Shown here piece by piece: positions 1 through 10,046 of a DNA stretch of 64,000 nucleotides. The position numbers and the translations under genes were made by a program. The stretch is from Cyprinodon diabolis (lineage: Eukaryota > Chordata > Actinopteri > Cyprinodontiformes > Cyprinodontidae): the NCBI GenBank assembly GCA_030533445.1, contig CM060062.1, positions 5,551,456 through 5,615,455 on the forward strand. Reading direction: 5' to 3'. Numbering within the stretch: the stretch's first letter is position 1; the number at the start of each line of letters is the position of its first letter. The notes under the pieces were generated by a model. It was not told where the DNA came from. It ran no database searches and saw only the letters and a program-made list of their open reading frames with translations.

Positions 1-114
1 AAATATAAAAAAGAATGCCTAACAAAGCAGAAAGTATGTTTTGTAGGTTTATGTTATAGATCACTTTGTCTTTTTTGCTCCACTCTGACATGTTGACCCT
101 GTGTCTTTCTGCAG

Positions 115-175
115 CCTCTTCAACCTCATGGCCATGGATGGACAGAGGAAAAGGACTCCACTACCTGAACTGTGA
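115..175 (+). CDS. candidate last coding exon of an unidentified host gene
   Basis: A pyrimidine-rich tract followed by TTTCTGCAG (ending at 114) makes a good splice acceptor. Downstream, the frame containing MAMDGQRKRTPLPEL runs to TGA at 173-175. The two other frames also stay open for about 20 codons before stopping, so the frame is not certain. What follows has almost no coding capacity up to a poly(A) signal at 3071, as expected for a terminal exon with a long 3' UTR. I do not recognise the protein. Splice site, frame and strand are inferences from sequence shape; transcript evidence is lacking. Confidence 0.3.
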
Positions 176-3095
176 AGATTAATGATCCTGAGCTGAGCTG
201 CAAGGGACAAATATTCCAAAGCTCTGGGCAGAAAAATATGCAAATAAATCTTTATGGTCTCATTTTCCTATTTGCTATGTAGAACTGGGAAATTGACAGA
301 GGCAGAGTAATGTCTGAGCGCTGGCCAGGACCAGTTTTTACTTTCTAATGTTTTTTTTTTTTTTTTTGGTTGTTTGAGCCCTTCTCCCCTAACTTTGGAC
401 TGTACTGAGCGGTGATGCTGGTTTGCTAACTGCTCCAGTGGTTTCATTGGTCAAAGCATTCACAGGAGTAAGAACTAAAGAGCAGACGACTGCTTCCCCC
501 AAAACCACCTCGTGCCTTTAAGTGGAGTCAGACCAAGTGCGATTGGATCTTTGTGAGAACTCATTCTATAGGTTCTAAACAAAGATGGAAATCGGAGAAG
601 TCTGTGAGCTTGTGAAATTTCAGGCTGATGAAATGTGTAACCGATGAACAGAGTCTTTCTTTTTTTTAATGTTGTGACACTTTTTGAATGAATTATTAGG
701 CGGGTATGATGTCTGATGAGAATGTTATGAACTGAGACCCCTGCTGTCCTTAAACACTGAGGTGCAATTTGGAATCAGAGAAATGGCCTAAAAGTATAAA
801 TTAATACAATTACACACAATATGTCTTGGTTTGCAAATCTGTGCCACATTCCAAAGGCAGAGGGGTAAAGATATTTAACAAGTTTTTGGTATTGATATGA
901 ACTAGAAGTAGCAGGCCTTTTAGCCCGTGCAATTACAAACAAGCAAGCAGAATTTAAACTGGTCTTATTGGGCATTAGTTCCTGTTTTATCCAAAGAGCT
1001 CCTGTTGGACCACAGTTGCACACAGTTTTCTTTGCATTAAAGTTTTTTTTATGGGTTCATGACCAAGAAATTTCTTTTTGATGAATTTAGTGCTAGCAGC
1101 CATTTTAGCAACTGAATGTTGTTGTTTTTTCCGTTTTTTTTTTTTTTTTTCTGTTGAGGTTTTTTTTGGTGTACTGAACTCTTAAAAATCTCTAAATAAA
1201 TTTGAGACTATGCAGATATTTACGGTATAGCAGGGATGGGTTCAATGTTGAGGTTTTGAAGTGGATTACTTTGTAGCTTTACACCCTAGCAGTATTGAGT
1301 CTTACATGTTTCCTTAACTGTTTGTAGCTTTCTTCGTAATGTGAGGATCAACCATCTAAGAACAAATTCCTAAAGGCACCAGGGGATGCCCCTCTGTTTC
1401 TCTGTTTCTTTCCCTCTTTAAATTGAGGTGACTTGAACTCTATAGTGGCACAAATGCTGCTTTGATTAGAGCCTGCTGGCTGTTCGGATAGGGAATTATA
1501 AAACATTTGGGCTCCACTGCAATCGAGCTCTAAGTGAATTGAAAATGAGAGAGATTGAAGAACTTCAAGAGGAATATAAATGAACAAGGTGCTGACAGAG
1601 AAGGGGGGTACTATAGGAAATCTGGCAGGGCTCAACAATTGTTGGCTTCCACAGTAGGACATAAGAGTCTAGCTTTCAGAGTAATTTATTGACTTTGCAG
1701 TATGTGGACACTCCTTTCCTTCGTAGTGTGATCCTACCTCATGCTTAACATTCATCACTTTTCACTGTCTTGAGTAACTTTTAGTTCTTCAGATATGGTC
1801 TGTTTTGAGTGGAAAAGATTTTTACCTGATTTTTTTATCTGATAGGCTTTTCCTTGTGATACTTTGGCTAACAGTTAGCACCGGTCTTTATCAATCGTTC
1901 TGGCAAGATGTGCATTCTCTTCTTTGTAGTCTGCAGTATGTGGTATACATTTTAAACCTAGAGGTGTTTCACCTCCAAGAGTTTTATGAGGATTTTCTCT
2001 TAAGCTGGATCGTGGTTTTTAAAGCCGCCATGGCACATTTCAACAGGAAAGTCTCAAATGAAATCTTTGTAAATTGTTAAACCATGTAAGTGTGAAAAGG
2101 CTGCTTATGTTATAAAAGCAGTGTTTGTGTTCAGGCACCACAAGCCTTGTTGAGCTCCATGCACATTAAAGAAAATGCATTTAACAGTAAGTGAAGGTAA
2201 ATAACAGGCATGCTCGTTTTGTAGAGAACAGACTGCTTAAGACTGGAGGGTTCACACTGCTGTCAGATTAAACAAATTTAAATACAAGAATGATTTAATT
2301 ATATTAAAAGTCTGATTTATTAGTGTGGCGAGTCGCATTTTCTTTGTCAGCTGCAGCCTCTGCTTAAGTATTTTCTTAAATTCCTCAACAATTCAGTTAC
2401 TCCTGTGGTAGTTCGGGAATGTTAGCCATTCCTGGCCAAAAAAGGCCAAAAGCAGGTTTTAGTAAATTATTCCACTAAATTTTGATCGTTTACATGCAGG
2501 AGCGTAAATTGAAATGGAAAATAACATAATAGTGGCTGTCTGTCCAACATGTTGGCAGAGGACCTCTGGATTTCAACCTCTCCAGTACTTAAGGGAAGTT
2601 TAGATGTTAAAAGGTACCAAATATCAAACTGTGAATGTTTCCCATTCTTGCATGTAAATGTGCTTTTTTTATCTGAAGAGTGTTGCTTCTGTCATCGTCA
2701 ATGCTCTTCTGTGCATCATTAAATTTTTCTTAAACACCAAACCCAGAGAAACATAAGTATTTACTAAACCCTATAAACTGTTTGCCCTGCTGCTCCTGTG
2801 TGTGTTGGACCTTTCTACACAATGCTAATAGTTTCACTTGAACACTATGCAACAAAGGGTTAATTGCCTCACTGTAAATGCTGCACAGAGCCACACCCCT
2901 CTCAAACTGTTGTGGATGATATCGTGAACTCTGTTGTAGTATACAGAATTGTGTCTTTCAGATGTGAAATAGCTTATTTTTTTGTTTGTTCTTAATGAAG
3001 CTGAAGGGAGCCATATGATGTTTGAAAAAGCATCTGTTTTTTTGTAAATATCTTTGACATCTTTTCTGCAAATAAAAGCTTAAAATCCGTCATAA
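176..3095 (+). other. probable long 3' UTR with poly(A) signal
   Basis: About 2.9 kb without a convincing coding frame or recognised repeat, with poly(T) runs near 350-367 and 1135-1150, ending in GCAAATAAAAGC (AATAAA at 3071-3076). The absence of repeats here contrasts sharply with the rest of the window and supports constraint as transcribed UTR. The first transposon (3121) lies 45 bp after the signal, just beyond the expected cleavage site. The assignment depends on the upstream exon being real. Confidence 0.4.
3071..3076 (+). terminator. polyadenylation signal AATAAA
   Basis: Canonical hexamer in GCAAATAAAAGC, followed within 30 bp by a TG-rich stretch (GTCTGTGTGTTG) that fits a downstream element. 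It is the best poly(A) signal for the transcript proposed at the left edge. Confidence 0.5.
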
Positions 3096-3120
3096 CTTGA
3101 AGTCTGTGTGTTGATGAAAC

Positions 3121-3826
3121 TAGAGATGCACGATATAATCGGCCCCCTATCGGTATCGGCCTGTATCTGCCTTAAAACTGAATATCGGACATCGGCCACC
3201 CCACCGATATTTAACCCGATATTTGATCAGCTTCTGAGTTTCTAAAGTCTAAAAAAAAATAAAAAATACTACTTCTTCTTCCTCAAAAACTTCTTTTTTA
3301 CAGACTTAAAAACTTCTAAAGTCGAGGGAAAAAATATTGATACATTAAAATATCACAATATCTTCAAATGCTGATATATTGCCATTTAAAATCACCATGT
3401 CAATCTCTTTTACTAATGAAATATTGCTATATGTCATCGTTATGCTACGAAATCCCCCGAAAATTCACGAAATTTTGCCATATTTTTATGTTGATATATT
3501 GACGTGTTATCGATCTATTTTACTAACAAAATCTCACAAGAATTTGCAAAATATCACGAGAGTTTGTAACAGAACGATGAAATTTCACGAGATTTTGAAA
3601 GTAAAATAGATTGATACCACGTTTTTAAAAATCAATTGGATATCAGCATATGAACATATATTTCAGTATATTATTTTTCGAAGTGTCAGAAATGGATAAC
3701 AAAACTGCGATTTTCAATGACTACCTATTTTTGTCCGATTTTAACATCGGTATCGATATTGGTTATCGGCTACATGAGTTTTAAAATATCGGATATCGGC
3801 CAAAATCCCAATATCGTGCATCCCTA
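3121..3826. mobile_element. hAT-type MITE, 706 bp, complete with 8-bp TSD
   Basis: Termini TAGAGATGCACGATAT and, as reverse complement of the right end, TAGGGATGCACGATAT match at 15 of 16 positions. The element is bordered by identical 8-bp copies of GATGAAAC (3113-3120 and 3827-3834), the target duplication length of the hAT superfamily. The ends are rich in ATCGG/CCGAT repeats, typical subterminal motifs of non-autonomous hAT elements. No transposase is encoded; the 76-codon frame inside (3379-3609) is chance. Confidence 0.9.
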
Positions 3827-3961
3827 GATGAAACCTTAATTTATGTATTTACATATGGTCTTGCTTAAAAACCTAGTGGCCTTGTGCCCTGTGGTCGGAG
3901 TTTATCTTTAAATGCCAGGGCTCCATTCATAATTAACATGTTCTAATATCTCCATATGACC

Positions 3962-3998
3962 ACTGAATTTCTCTTCGGGATTAACAAAGTATTGAACT
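3962..3998 (+). repeat. 3' tail of a retroposon
   Basis: GAATTTCTCTTCGGGATTAA followed by CAAAGTATTGAACTGAA has the form of the common fish LINE/SINE 3' tail (AATTTCCC..GGGATTAATAAAGT..). Only the tail is present, so this is probably a heavily 5'-truncated insertion. Confidence 0.45.
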
Positions 3999-4029
3999 GA
4001 ATATTGGCCTGGTATTTGTAGGACAATAC

Positions 4030-4422
4030 TTGACGGAAGATTATTATATTATTTAATTTAGGCTTGCTGTATAGCAGGCCATTTTGACAATTATTAGCTT
4101 GACTGAATATTTAATCAAGGTGTCTCCAATGCATTTCTTCCTATCTAAAATAAACATTTCAGATATCTGAAATGTAATTCTTACTAGTACAAATTACATC
4201 ACGTTTTCCATTCATGTGTATTGGGCTTTTACTTCCAGATATCTAAGAACATTCTTCCTATCTGAAAATGAATTCTGGCACTAAAGCGTTCTACCTAGTC
4301 ACAATTAGAATGTTCTCTGTCAGAATTGTATTACAGATATCACTAATTATATTTCTACCAGTAGAAATTAAATCGTAAGTAATCCGGAATCAAATATGTA
4401 CTAGTAAGAACTACAGTATAGA
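4030..4422. repeat. AGATATC-phased repeat, left part (split by Tc1)
   Basis: AT-rich DNA with recurring CAGATATC motifs and the shared segments TAAAATAAACATTTCAGATATC and CATTCATGTGTATT. The same ordered segments recur at 5735-5905, on the other side of the Tc1 insertion, giving two diverged copies of a unit of about 150 bp. This is a tandem or internally repetitive element older than the Tc1. I cannot assign it to a named family. Confidence 0.6.
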
Positions 4423-4424
4423 TA

Positions 4425-5671
4425 CACTATATTGCCAAAAGTATTTGCTCACCTGCCTTGACTCACATATGAGCTTAAGTGACATCCCGTTCCTAATCCA
4501 TAGGGTTCAATATGACGTCGGTCCACCCTTTGCAGCTAGAACAGCTTCAACTCTTCTGGGAAGGCTGTCCACAAGGTTTAGGAGTGTGTTTATGGGAATT
4601 TTTGACCATTCTTCCAGAAGCGCATTTGTGAGGTCGCACACTGATGTTGGACGAGAAGGCCTGGCTCTCAGTCTCCGCTCTAATTCATCCCAAAGGTGTT
4701 CTATCGGGTTGAGGTCAGGACTCTGTGCAGGCCAGTCAAGTTCATCCACACCAGACTCTGTCATCCATGTCTTTATGGACCTTGCTTTGTGCACTGGTGC
4801 ACAGTCATGTTGGAAGAGGAAGGGGCCAGCTCCAAACTGTTCCCACAAAGTTGGGAGCATGGAATTGTCCAAAATGTCTTGGTATGCTGAAGCATTCAGA
4901 GTTCCTTTCACTGGAACTAAGGGCCAAGCCCAGCTCCTGAAAAACAACCCCACACCATAATCCCCCCTCCACCAAACTTTACACTTGGCACAATGCAGTC
5001 AGACAAGTACCGTTCTCCTGGCAACCGCCAAACCCAGACCCGTCCATCAGATTGCCAGATGGAGAAGCGCGATTCGTCACTCCAGAGAACGCGTCTCCAC
5101 TGCTCTAGAGTCCAGTGGCGGCGTGCTTTACACCACCGCATCCGACGCTTTGCATTGCACTTGGTTATGTATGGCTTGGATGCAGCTGCTCGACCATGGA
5201 AACCCATTCCATGAAGCTCTCTGCGCACTGTTCTTGAGCTAATCTGAAGGCCACATGAAGTTTGGAGGTCTGTAGTGATTGACTCTGCAGAAAGTTGGCG
5301 ACCTCTTCGCACTATGCGCTTCAGCATCCGCTGACCCCGCTCCGTCAGTTTACGTGGCCTACCACTTCGTGGCTGAGTTGCTGTCGTTCCCAAACACTTC
5401 CATTTTCTTATAATACAGCTGACAGTTGACTGTGGAATATTTAGGAGCGAGGAAATTTCACGACTGGATTTGTTGCACAGGTGGCATCCTATCACAGTTC
5501 CACGCTGGAATTCACTGAGCTCCTGAGAGCGACCCATTCTTTCACAAATGTTTGTAAAAACAGTCTGCATGCCTAGGTGCTTGAATTTATACACCTGTGG
5601 CCATGGAAGTGATTGGAACACCTGATTCCAATAATTTGGATGGGTGAGCAAATACTTTTGGCAATATAGTG
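4425..5671 (-). mobile_element. Tc1/mariner element, full length, perfect TIRs
   Basis: 1247 bp with perfect 29-bp terminal inverted repeats (4425-4453 and 5643-5671) beginning CACTATATTGCCAAAAGTAT. TA dinucleotides at 4423-4424 and 5672-5673 are the expected target duplication. It encodes a Tc1-like transposase on the minus strand broken by one frameshift. Perfect termini and few lesions mean a fairly young insertion. It sits inside an older AGATATC-phased repeat. Confidence 0.95.
4507..5537 (-). pseudogene. Tc1-family transposase, one frameshift
   Basis: A DDE transposase that would cut and paste its own element in the nucleus. The probable start is the Met of [13 protein letters not shown] (CAT at 5535-5537), which fits the family N-terminus; an upstream in-frame Met at 5651 lies in the TIR and is unlikely. 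An N-terminal paired-like helix-turn-helix region ([14 protein letters not shown]) is followed by the GRPRKL basic motif. The catalytic residues are visible as D in WSDESRF, D in FQHDCAPVHK and E in SPDLNPIEHLW (DD34E type). The frame shifts near 4917-4925, just after [10 protein letters not shown], and continues in the second frame with [11 protein letters not shown]. The summed length is about 340 residues, normal for Tc1. The long plus-strand frames over it are antisense shadows. Confidence 0.9.
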
Positions 5672-5673
5672 TA

Positions 5674-5965
5674 TATCTACAAATCTTTATGTAGGCTGTT
5701 TTAACATATGTTTACTTGACGGGATATGTATTTCAGATATCTTTAATAGTATTCTTCCTACCTAAAATAAACATTTCAGATATCAAAAATGTAATTCCTA
5801 ATAGTACAAATGACGTCACTTTTCCCCATTCATGTGTATTAGGCAGTTACTTTCAGATATCCAAAATGATATTACTCCTATCTAAAATAAATATTCTGGA
5901 TGTCTAAAAATTCATTTCAAATCTCCATAATAAAATTGTTACTGGTAATAATTTTTATTTTAGAT
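5674..5965. repeat. AGATATC-phased repeat, right part
   Basis: Continuation of the repeat interrupted by the Tc1 element. It repeats the segments seen at 4130-4260 (TTCAGATATC, AGTACAAATTACATC-like, CATTCATGTGTATT) with modest divergence. Confidence 0.55.
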
Positions 5966-7744
5966 ATCAAGAATGAAGAAAACTTTGCAGACCTCTAAAA
6001 CAAAAAATACTGCATCTCAGCGGTTACCCAATAATTGCACAAACATAGATATTAGCCTAATAAAAACCTCACAAAATATCCAGCTCTAGAGTTTATTCAT
6101 ATTTTGAATGTATATGTATTTCAACGATAATCTGAATTATCATTGAAAAAACAAACTATATCTTTATTTACAAAGTGCTTGAAAAACAGTGATACCTAAA
6201 ACAAAGTATTTTACAAAGCTACAGTCTTAAAGAAAAGGGCAACATGTAAAAACTAAGATAACACTAAAACTAAGTCTCACTATTTATAAAAGCCAAAAAT
6301 TAATAGCAGAATTGAAGACGAATTTAAAATGGTAGGCAGCGAAGGAGCCTCTATATGGCTGTGTTAGATTTCAGTGCCTCCAAGGATCTTTTTATTTATT
6401 TTTATTGTAAAGTGTCCAAAGATTACAATCATAATCAATCAATCAGAATACAGAGTGAATAAACTATACAACCACCAGGAGCATGAACAAAAAAAGCAAA
6501 TGTAATGATATAAAAGGGGTAGAAATATATAAGTAAATCTAAACAATGTATGTATAAAAATATATATCTGCAAAATCTCTTATATTCAACAACAACAAAA
6601 AAAAAAACTTGTTAAGGAAATTGTGTAAAATAGCATTAAAAATATAAAAAATACAAAAAAAGAGAGAAAGGCTATTCAACAGTAAATTAGATCATCAAAT
6701 AAAAATATAAAAATTGACAACGAACCATCATAACACTGAAAAAGATAAATATAAGTTGTAAGTGGTAAGTAAGAATGATGTTCAGACAGAAAAGCATAGA
6801 GTCTTTTAACATTGGTCATAGACATTTTCTTTAAGGACAACGTAAGTATATTTATTTTATTTCTAAATGCTATGATTGTAGGGAGAGTTTTGGTAAGAAA
6901 ACATTTGTGTATGAAATATTTGACCGTAATAATTATTGCGGAGGGGGAGAGAAAATTTATGTAAAAGAATTAGGGAGTAACCAGTTATGAATTGAGGATA
7001 AAATTGTTTGGGTTTAACTACAATAAAAAAAGGTGTTCAGTTGTTTCCTTCTCTTCATCGCTGTACCTTTCAATAAACTAAACATTACCCGCCACGTATC
7101 TGAGTCAATAGCGAATTAAAGTAACCATTTTCTGTAATTTCAAACAGAACTATTCACATACTTGTATTACATTAAACTGCACTTCCAACATTGACTGAGT
7201 GATTATTTGAATTCTCATCAAGAAAGAAATGGTCAATATTTTTAGCATGGACATTTAGCCACTACATTCACCACTGTTCAGCCAAGTACCTTTGAGCACT
7301 CAGCAGCCGCCTTGCTTGGAGTCGCAACAAATCACGGGATACCCAAGGCTACGCAGCATACACCAGACACATCCTTTAAAAGGGGCAAAACAAGGCTGCT
7401 TTCATGTGCCGCATAACAAGGAGTTTAGAAATCCGAACAGGCCTTGGCGCCACACTATGATGTAATCGACCAATGAATCTGGCTTTCAGAGAACACATCC
7501 ACTAATTTCGAACTCAACTCAACTCTGAACTCAGTCCTCAGTTTTCTTATGGTTAAAATCCAAAGGTTCAGGGCTACCCAAGCTTTACTCTCTTCTAAGC
7601 AGTCCAGGTGAGTCTTCACCAGGGAGCTGATCCTCTGCTTCAGGTTGCAGATAGATCTGACAATAGTCAGCATAGAAATCAAAAGGGTTTTCCATAGAGT
7701 GCAGACTAAATAGAACTGGTCCCCAAACTGGAAAGATTGATTGG
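5966..7744. other. AT-rich region without recognised genes
   Basis: Very AT-rich DNA with poly(A)-like runs. A minus-strand frame at 7455-7748 (97 codons, with NLKQRISSLVKTHLDCLEES) looks somewhat helical but has no recognisable relative and no splice context that I trust. It may be a TE fragment. Nothing else can be supported. Confidence 0.4.
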
Positions 7745-7749
7745 ACAAT

Positions 7750-7900
7750 TCAATTTAAATCCTTTACTGTCCCACAATAGGTAAATTCACTCTCTGCATG
7801 TAACCCATCCCCTTGGGGAGCAATGGGCTGCCACAGTTGGCAGTCAGGGAGCAGTCTGGGGTTCAAAGTCTTGCTCAGGGAGTCAGAGTGGCAGTGTGTG
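7750..7900 (-). repeat. SINE/retroposon body fragment
   Basis: Contains TTTACTGTCCCACAATAGG and the block CTGCATGTAACCCATCCCC / GGGGAGCAATGGGCTGCC. The same block recurs at 59390-59460, and its tail recurs at 16875-16905. This is a widespread fish retroposon read on the minus strand. No clear tRNA-like head is visible in this copy. Confidence 0.6.
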
Positions 7901-9640
7901 GGAGTGTGAGGCGCAGAACATGGATTGATGCATTGAAAGGTAGATGTTGAAGAGTACCTTTTACCAATTTTCTTATAAGGAAACACTTTGTATCAATGTT
8001 TTTCCAATGGGGTGAGGGGATGGAGCAGCTTTAGGTAATAAGATAAAGCTAAAGGCAGAGGCGATAGAAAGGTGTTTATCATTCCCTGCTGATCTGAGAG
8101 AAGATCAAAGCTGCTGTAAAATGGGAAGCAAGCAGCCAGTTGGAGCTCAAGCATCCCTTTATTCCAGACAGAACAATAAATATAGCATAATTAATGAGAT
8201 CAGCAGATGGAAGTCATATCTATGGTTTAGTTGCTGTAAATCTTTTCTTCCCCTGTGTCTTTTTTTTCATTATGAAGACAATAGTCTAATATGATACAAT
8301 TAATATAATAATTGTTCCTTCCCACCTGACCTCCATCTGACGAGGACCCAAAACTTTTAACCTGCATCGGGGATGGGTCACCTGAACAACAGGGGAGACA
8401 CTCTAGAACTTAGACAGTGCAGAGCAATTATTCACTCCAGTCGTGTCATCCACCTTCTATGCAAATGCAACAAGTGCACTTACAAAAACATCCACAGGTG
8501 TTTGGATTCAGGTGTTTACAGATATACAGATAAACTGCGTATTTATCTATGGCTGCCATTAATATGTCTAAAGAATGTTGTGTATTGTTTGTGTTTTCGT
8601 TTATGAATGGTTGATATTTTTTATTCTGTTCTTTCTCTCTATGTAAATGTATTTTTACCCCCTTCTTTACAATTTTTATCTTTTCTTTTCCATTTCTTTT
8701 ATGTGTCTATGTCAGTTGTATTTGAAAAAAATCTGACAATGATATTTAGGACATACCGTTTAGGAAATTATTATTATATATACCGAAATGAGTTGAAATA
8801 TATTGAAGGAAACTTGAATATTTTGAATAATATTCTGAGAATATTGAATAAAACGTGAATATATTGAATGAAAGTTTAAATGAAATGAAAGGCAGTTATT
8901 GTAGGAGTGGGAGTTGGAGGTGTCCTCAGGAGCAAGTTGGGCTGAGAGGGGGATGCAGAGCAAAGAAGAGAGGTCTCACAGCCTTTTTATGGGCAAAACT
9001 GCATCCTCTTCTCCAGTGAACATGTTAAGATGAACATGTTAAGATGAGGACATTGGTCCTAAATGTCCAATACTTAATCATGGTTTACGTTCTAACACAT
9101 TCTGTTCTGACTCTTATAGGAGGCGGTCGCAATTCCCTGCTGCTCTGTAACTCCATGCTCTGCCCCTACTTTGGTGTGTCTTGTCTTTTCTGGGCCCTCT
9201 CTTCATATCATCTGAATTCAAACAACGTATCTGGTCAGCTGGTCTCTACATGCAATTGATCAAATGTTCTCAACTGGAAGACAGGGAAAAGGGGACCCTT
9301 CTTGTCCTGCCTGGAGATACTTTGTGGGTGTTAAAAATGTATATCTTATCATTTTATTTCAAGTTACAGACATTTGGCCAAGGAATGTAAAGTAAGAGGT
9401 TTGGGCAGAGTTGAGTACAGACTTTTCAAGGGGTCTCACCCTTGGTCTGACCTCTCTCACTTTTCTGCAGAAAAGAAAGTAATACTTGATCTGTTTGGTT
9501 TTTATTTCTAGGACAATAAGTGGTTATGATTATTAACCCTATCAGTGGGATACATCAGGAACTCCTTGAAAGCTTGGAGGATGGTGTGTTTTACAATGTT
9601 GTCAGTCAAGGATGTGGAAGATGCATGGATTTTCGGATTT
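7901..9640. other. unassigned region
   Basis: No supported gene. A short tandem duplication (GAACATGTTAAGAT twice) lies at 9017-9045. Frames here are short and overlap on both strands without coding features. Confidence 0.4.
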
Positions 9641-9653
9641 ATGATACTCAGAT

Positions 9654-9776
9654 CTGCGATGTACTGGCGACCTGTCCAGGGTGTACCCCGCCTCTCGCCC
9701 ATTGACTGCTGGAGATAGGCACCAGCACCTCTCGCGACCCCACTCAGGACAAGCGTGTAAGAAAATGGATGGATGG
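9654..9776 (+). mobile_element. 5'-truncated SINE copy with 13-bp TSD
   Basis: 123 bp matching the 3' half of the SINE at 19773-20142 (GGCGACCTGTCCAGGGTGTA, GAGATAGGCACCAGCACC) and ending in GGATGGATGG. Identical flanks ATGATACTCAGAT at 9641-9653 and 9777-9789 are its target duplication, showing insertion by target-primed reverse transcription and 5' truncation. Confidence 0.85.
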
Positions 9777-9811
9777 ATGATACTCAGATTTCTCCTGTTT
9801 GGAATTGCAGG

Positions 9812-10046
9812 ATATTTGATGTATCTACAATTAAAGAGGATGTCAGTGGCACTTTTGGCATTGATTAGGCTGCTGGCAGCGTTTGACACACTTACAAAGG
9901 ATGTGAACGAGCAGGACCGGGAGCTGAGCCGTACGCTGGGTGCAATTGAACGCAGGCTGGCTGCGTTGGTTGACCTCAAAGGTGTGATGGGACAATATCT
10001 TGGAAGTGCATGCAAGCTTCAAGGTGGAAAAGCCCAACAAATTTGA
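9812..10046 (+). CDS. possible coding exon, leucine-rich coiled-coil segment
   Basis: After TTTGGAATTGCAG (a plausible acceptor ending near 9811) an open frame runs for about 75 codons to TGA at 10044-10046. It includes LLALIRLLAAFDTLTKDV and RELSRTLGAIERRLAALVDL. The heptad-like leucine spacing and the charged pattern look like a real coiled coil and not random translation. Similar coiled coils end Myb/MADF-type proteins of Harbinger transposons and some host proteins; I cannot choose. No partner exon was found. Confidence 0.3.

Noticed and set aside
4445..5242. Plus-strand open frames of 171, 85, 73 and 71 codons
   Set aside because: They lie antisense to the Tc1 transposase, whose motifs are clear on the minus strand.
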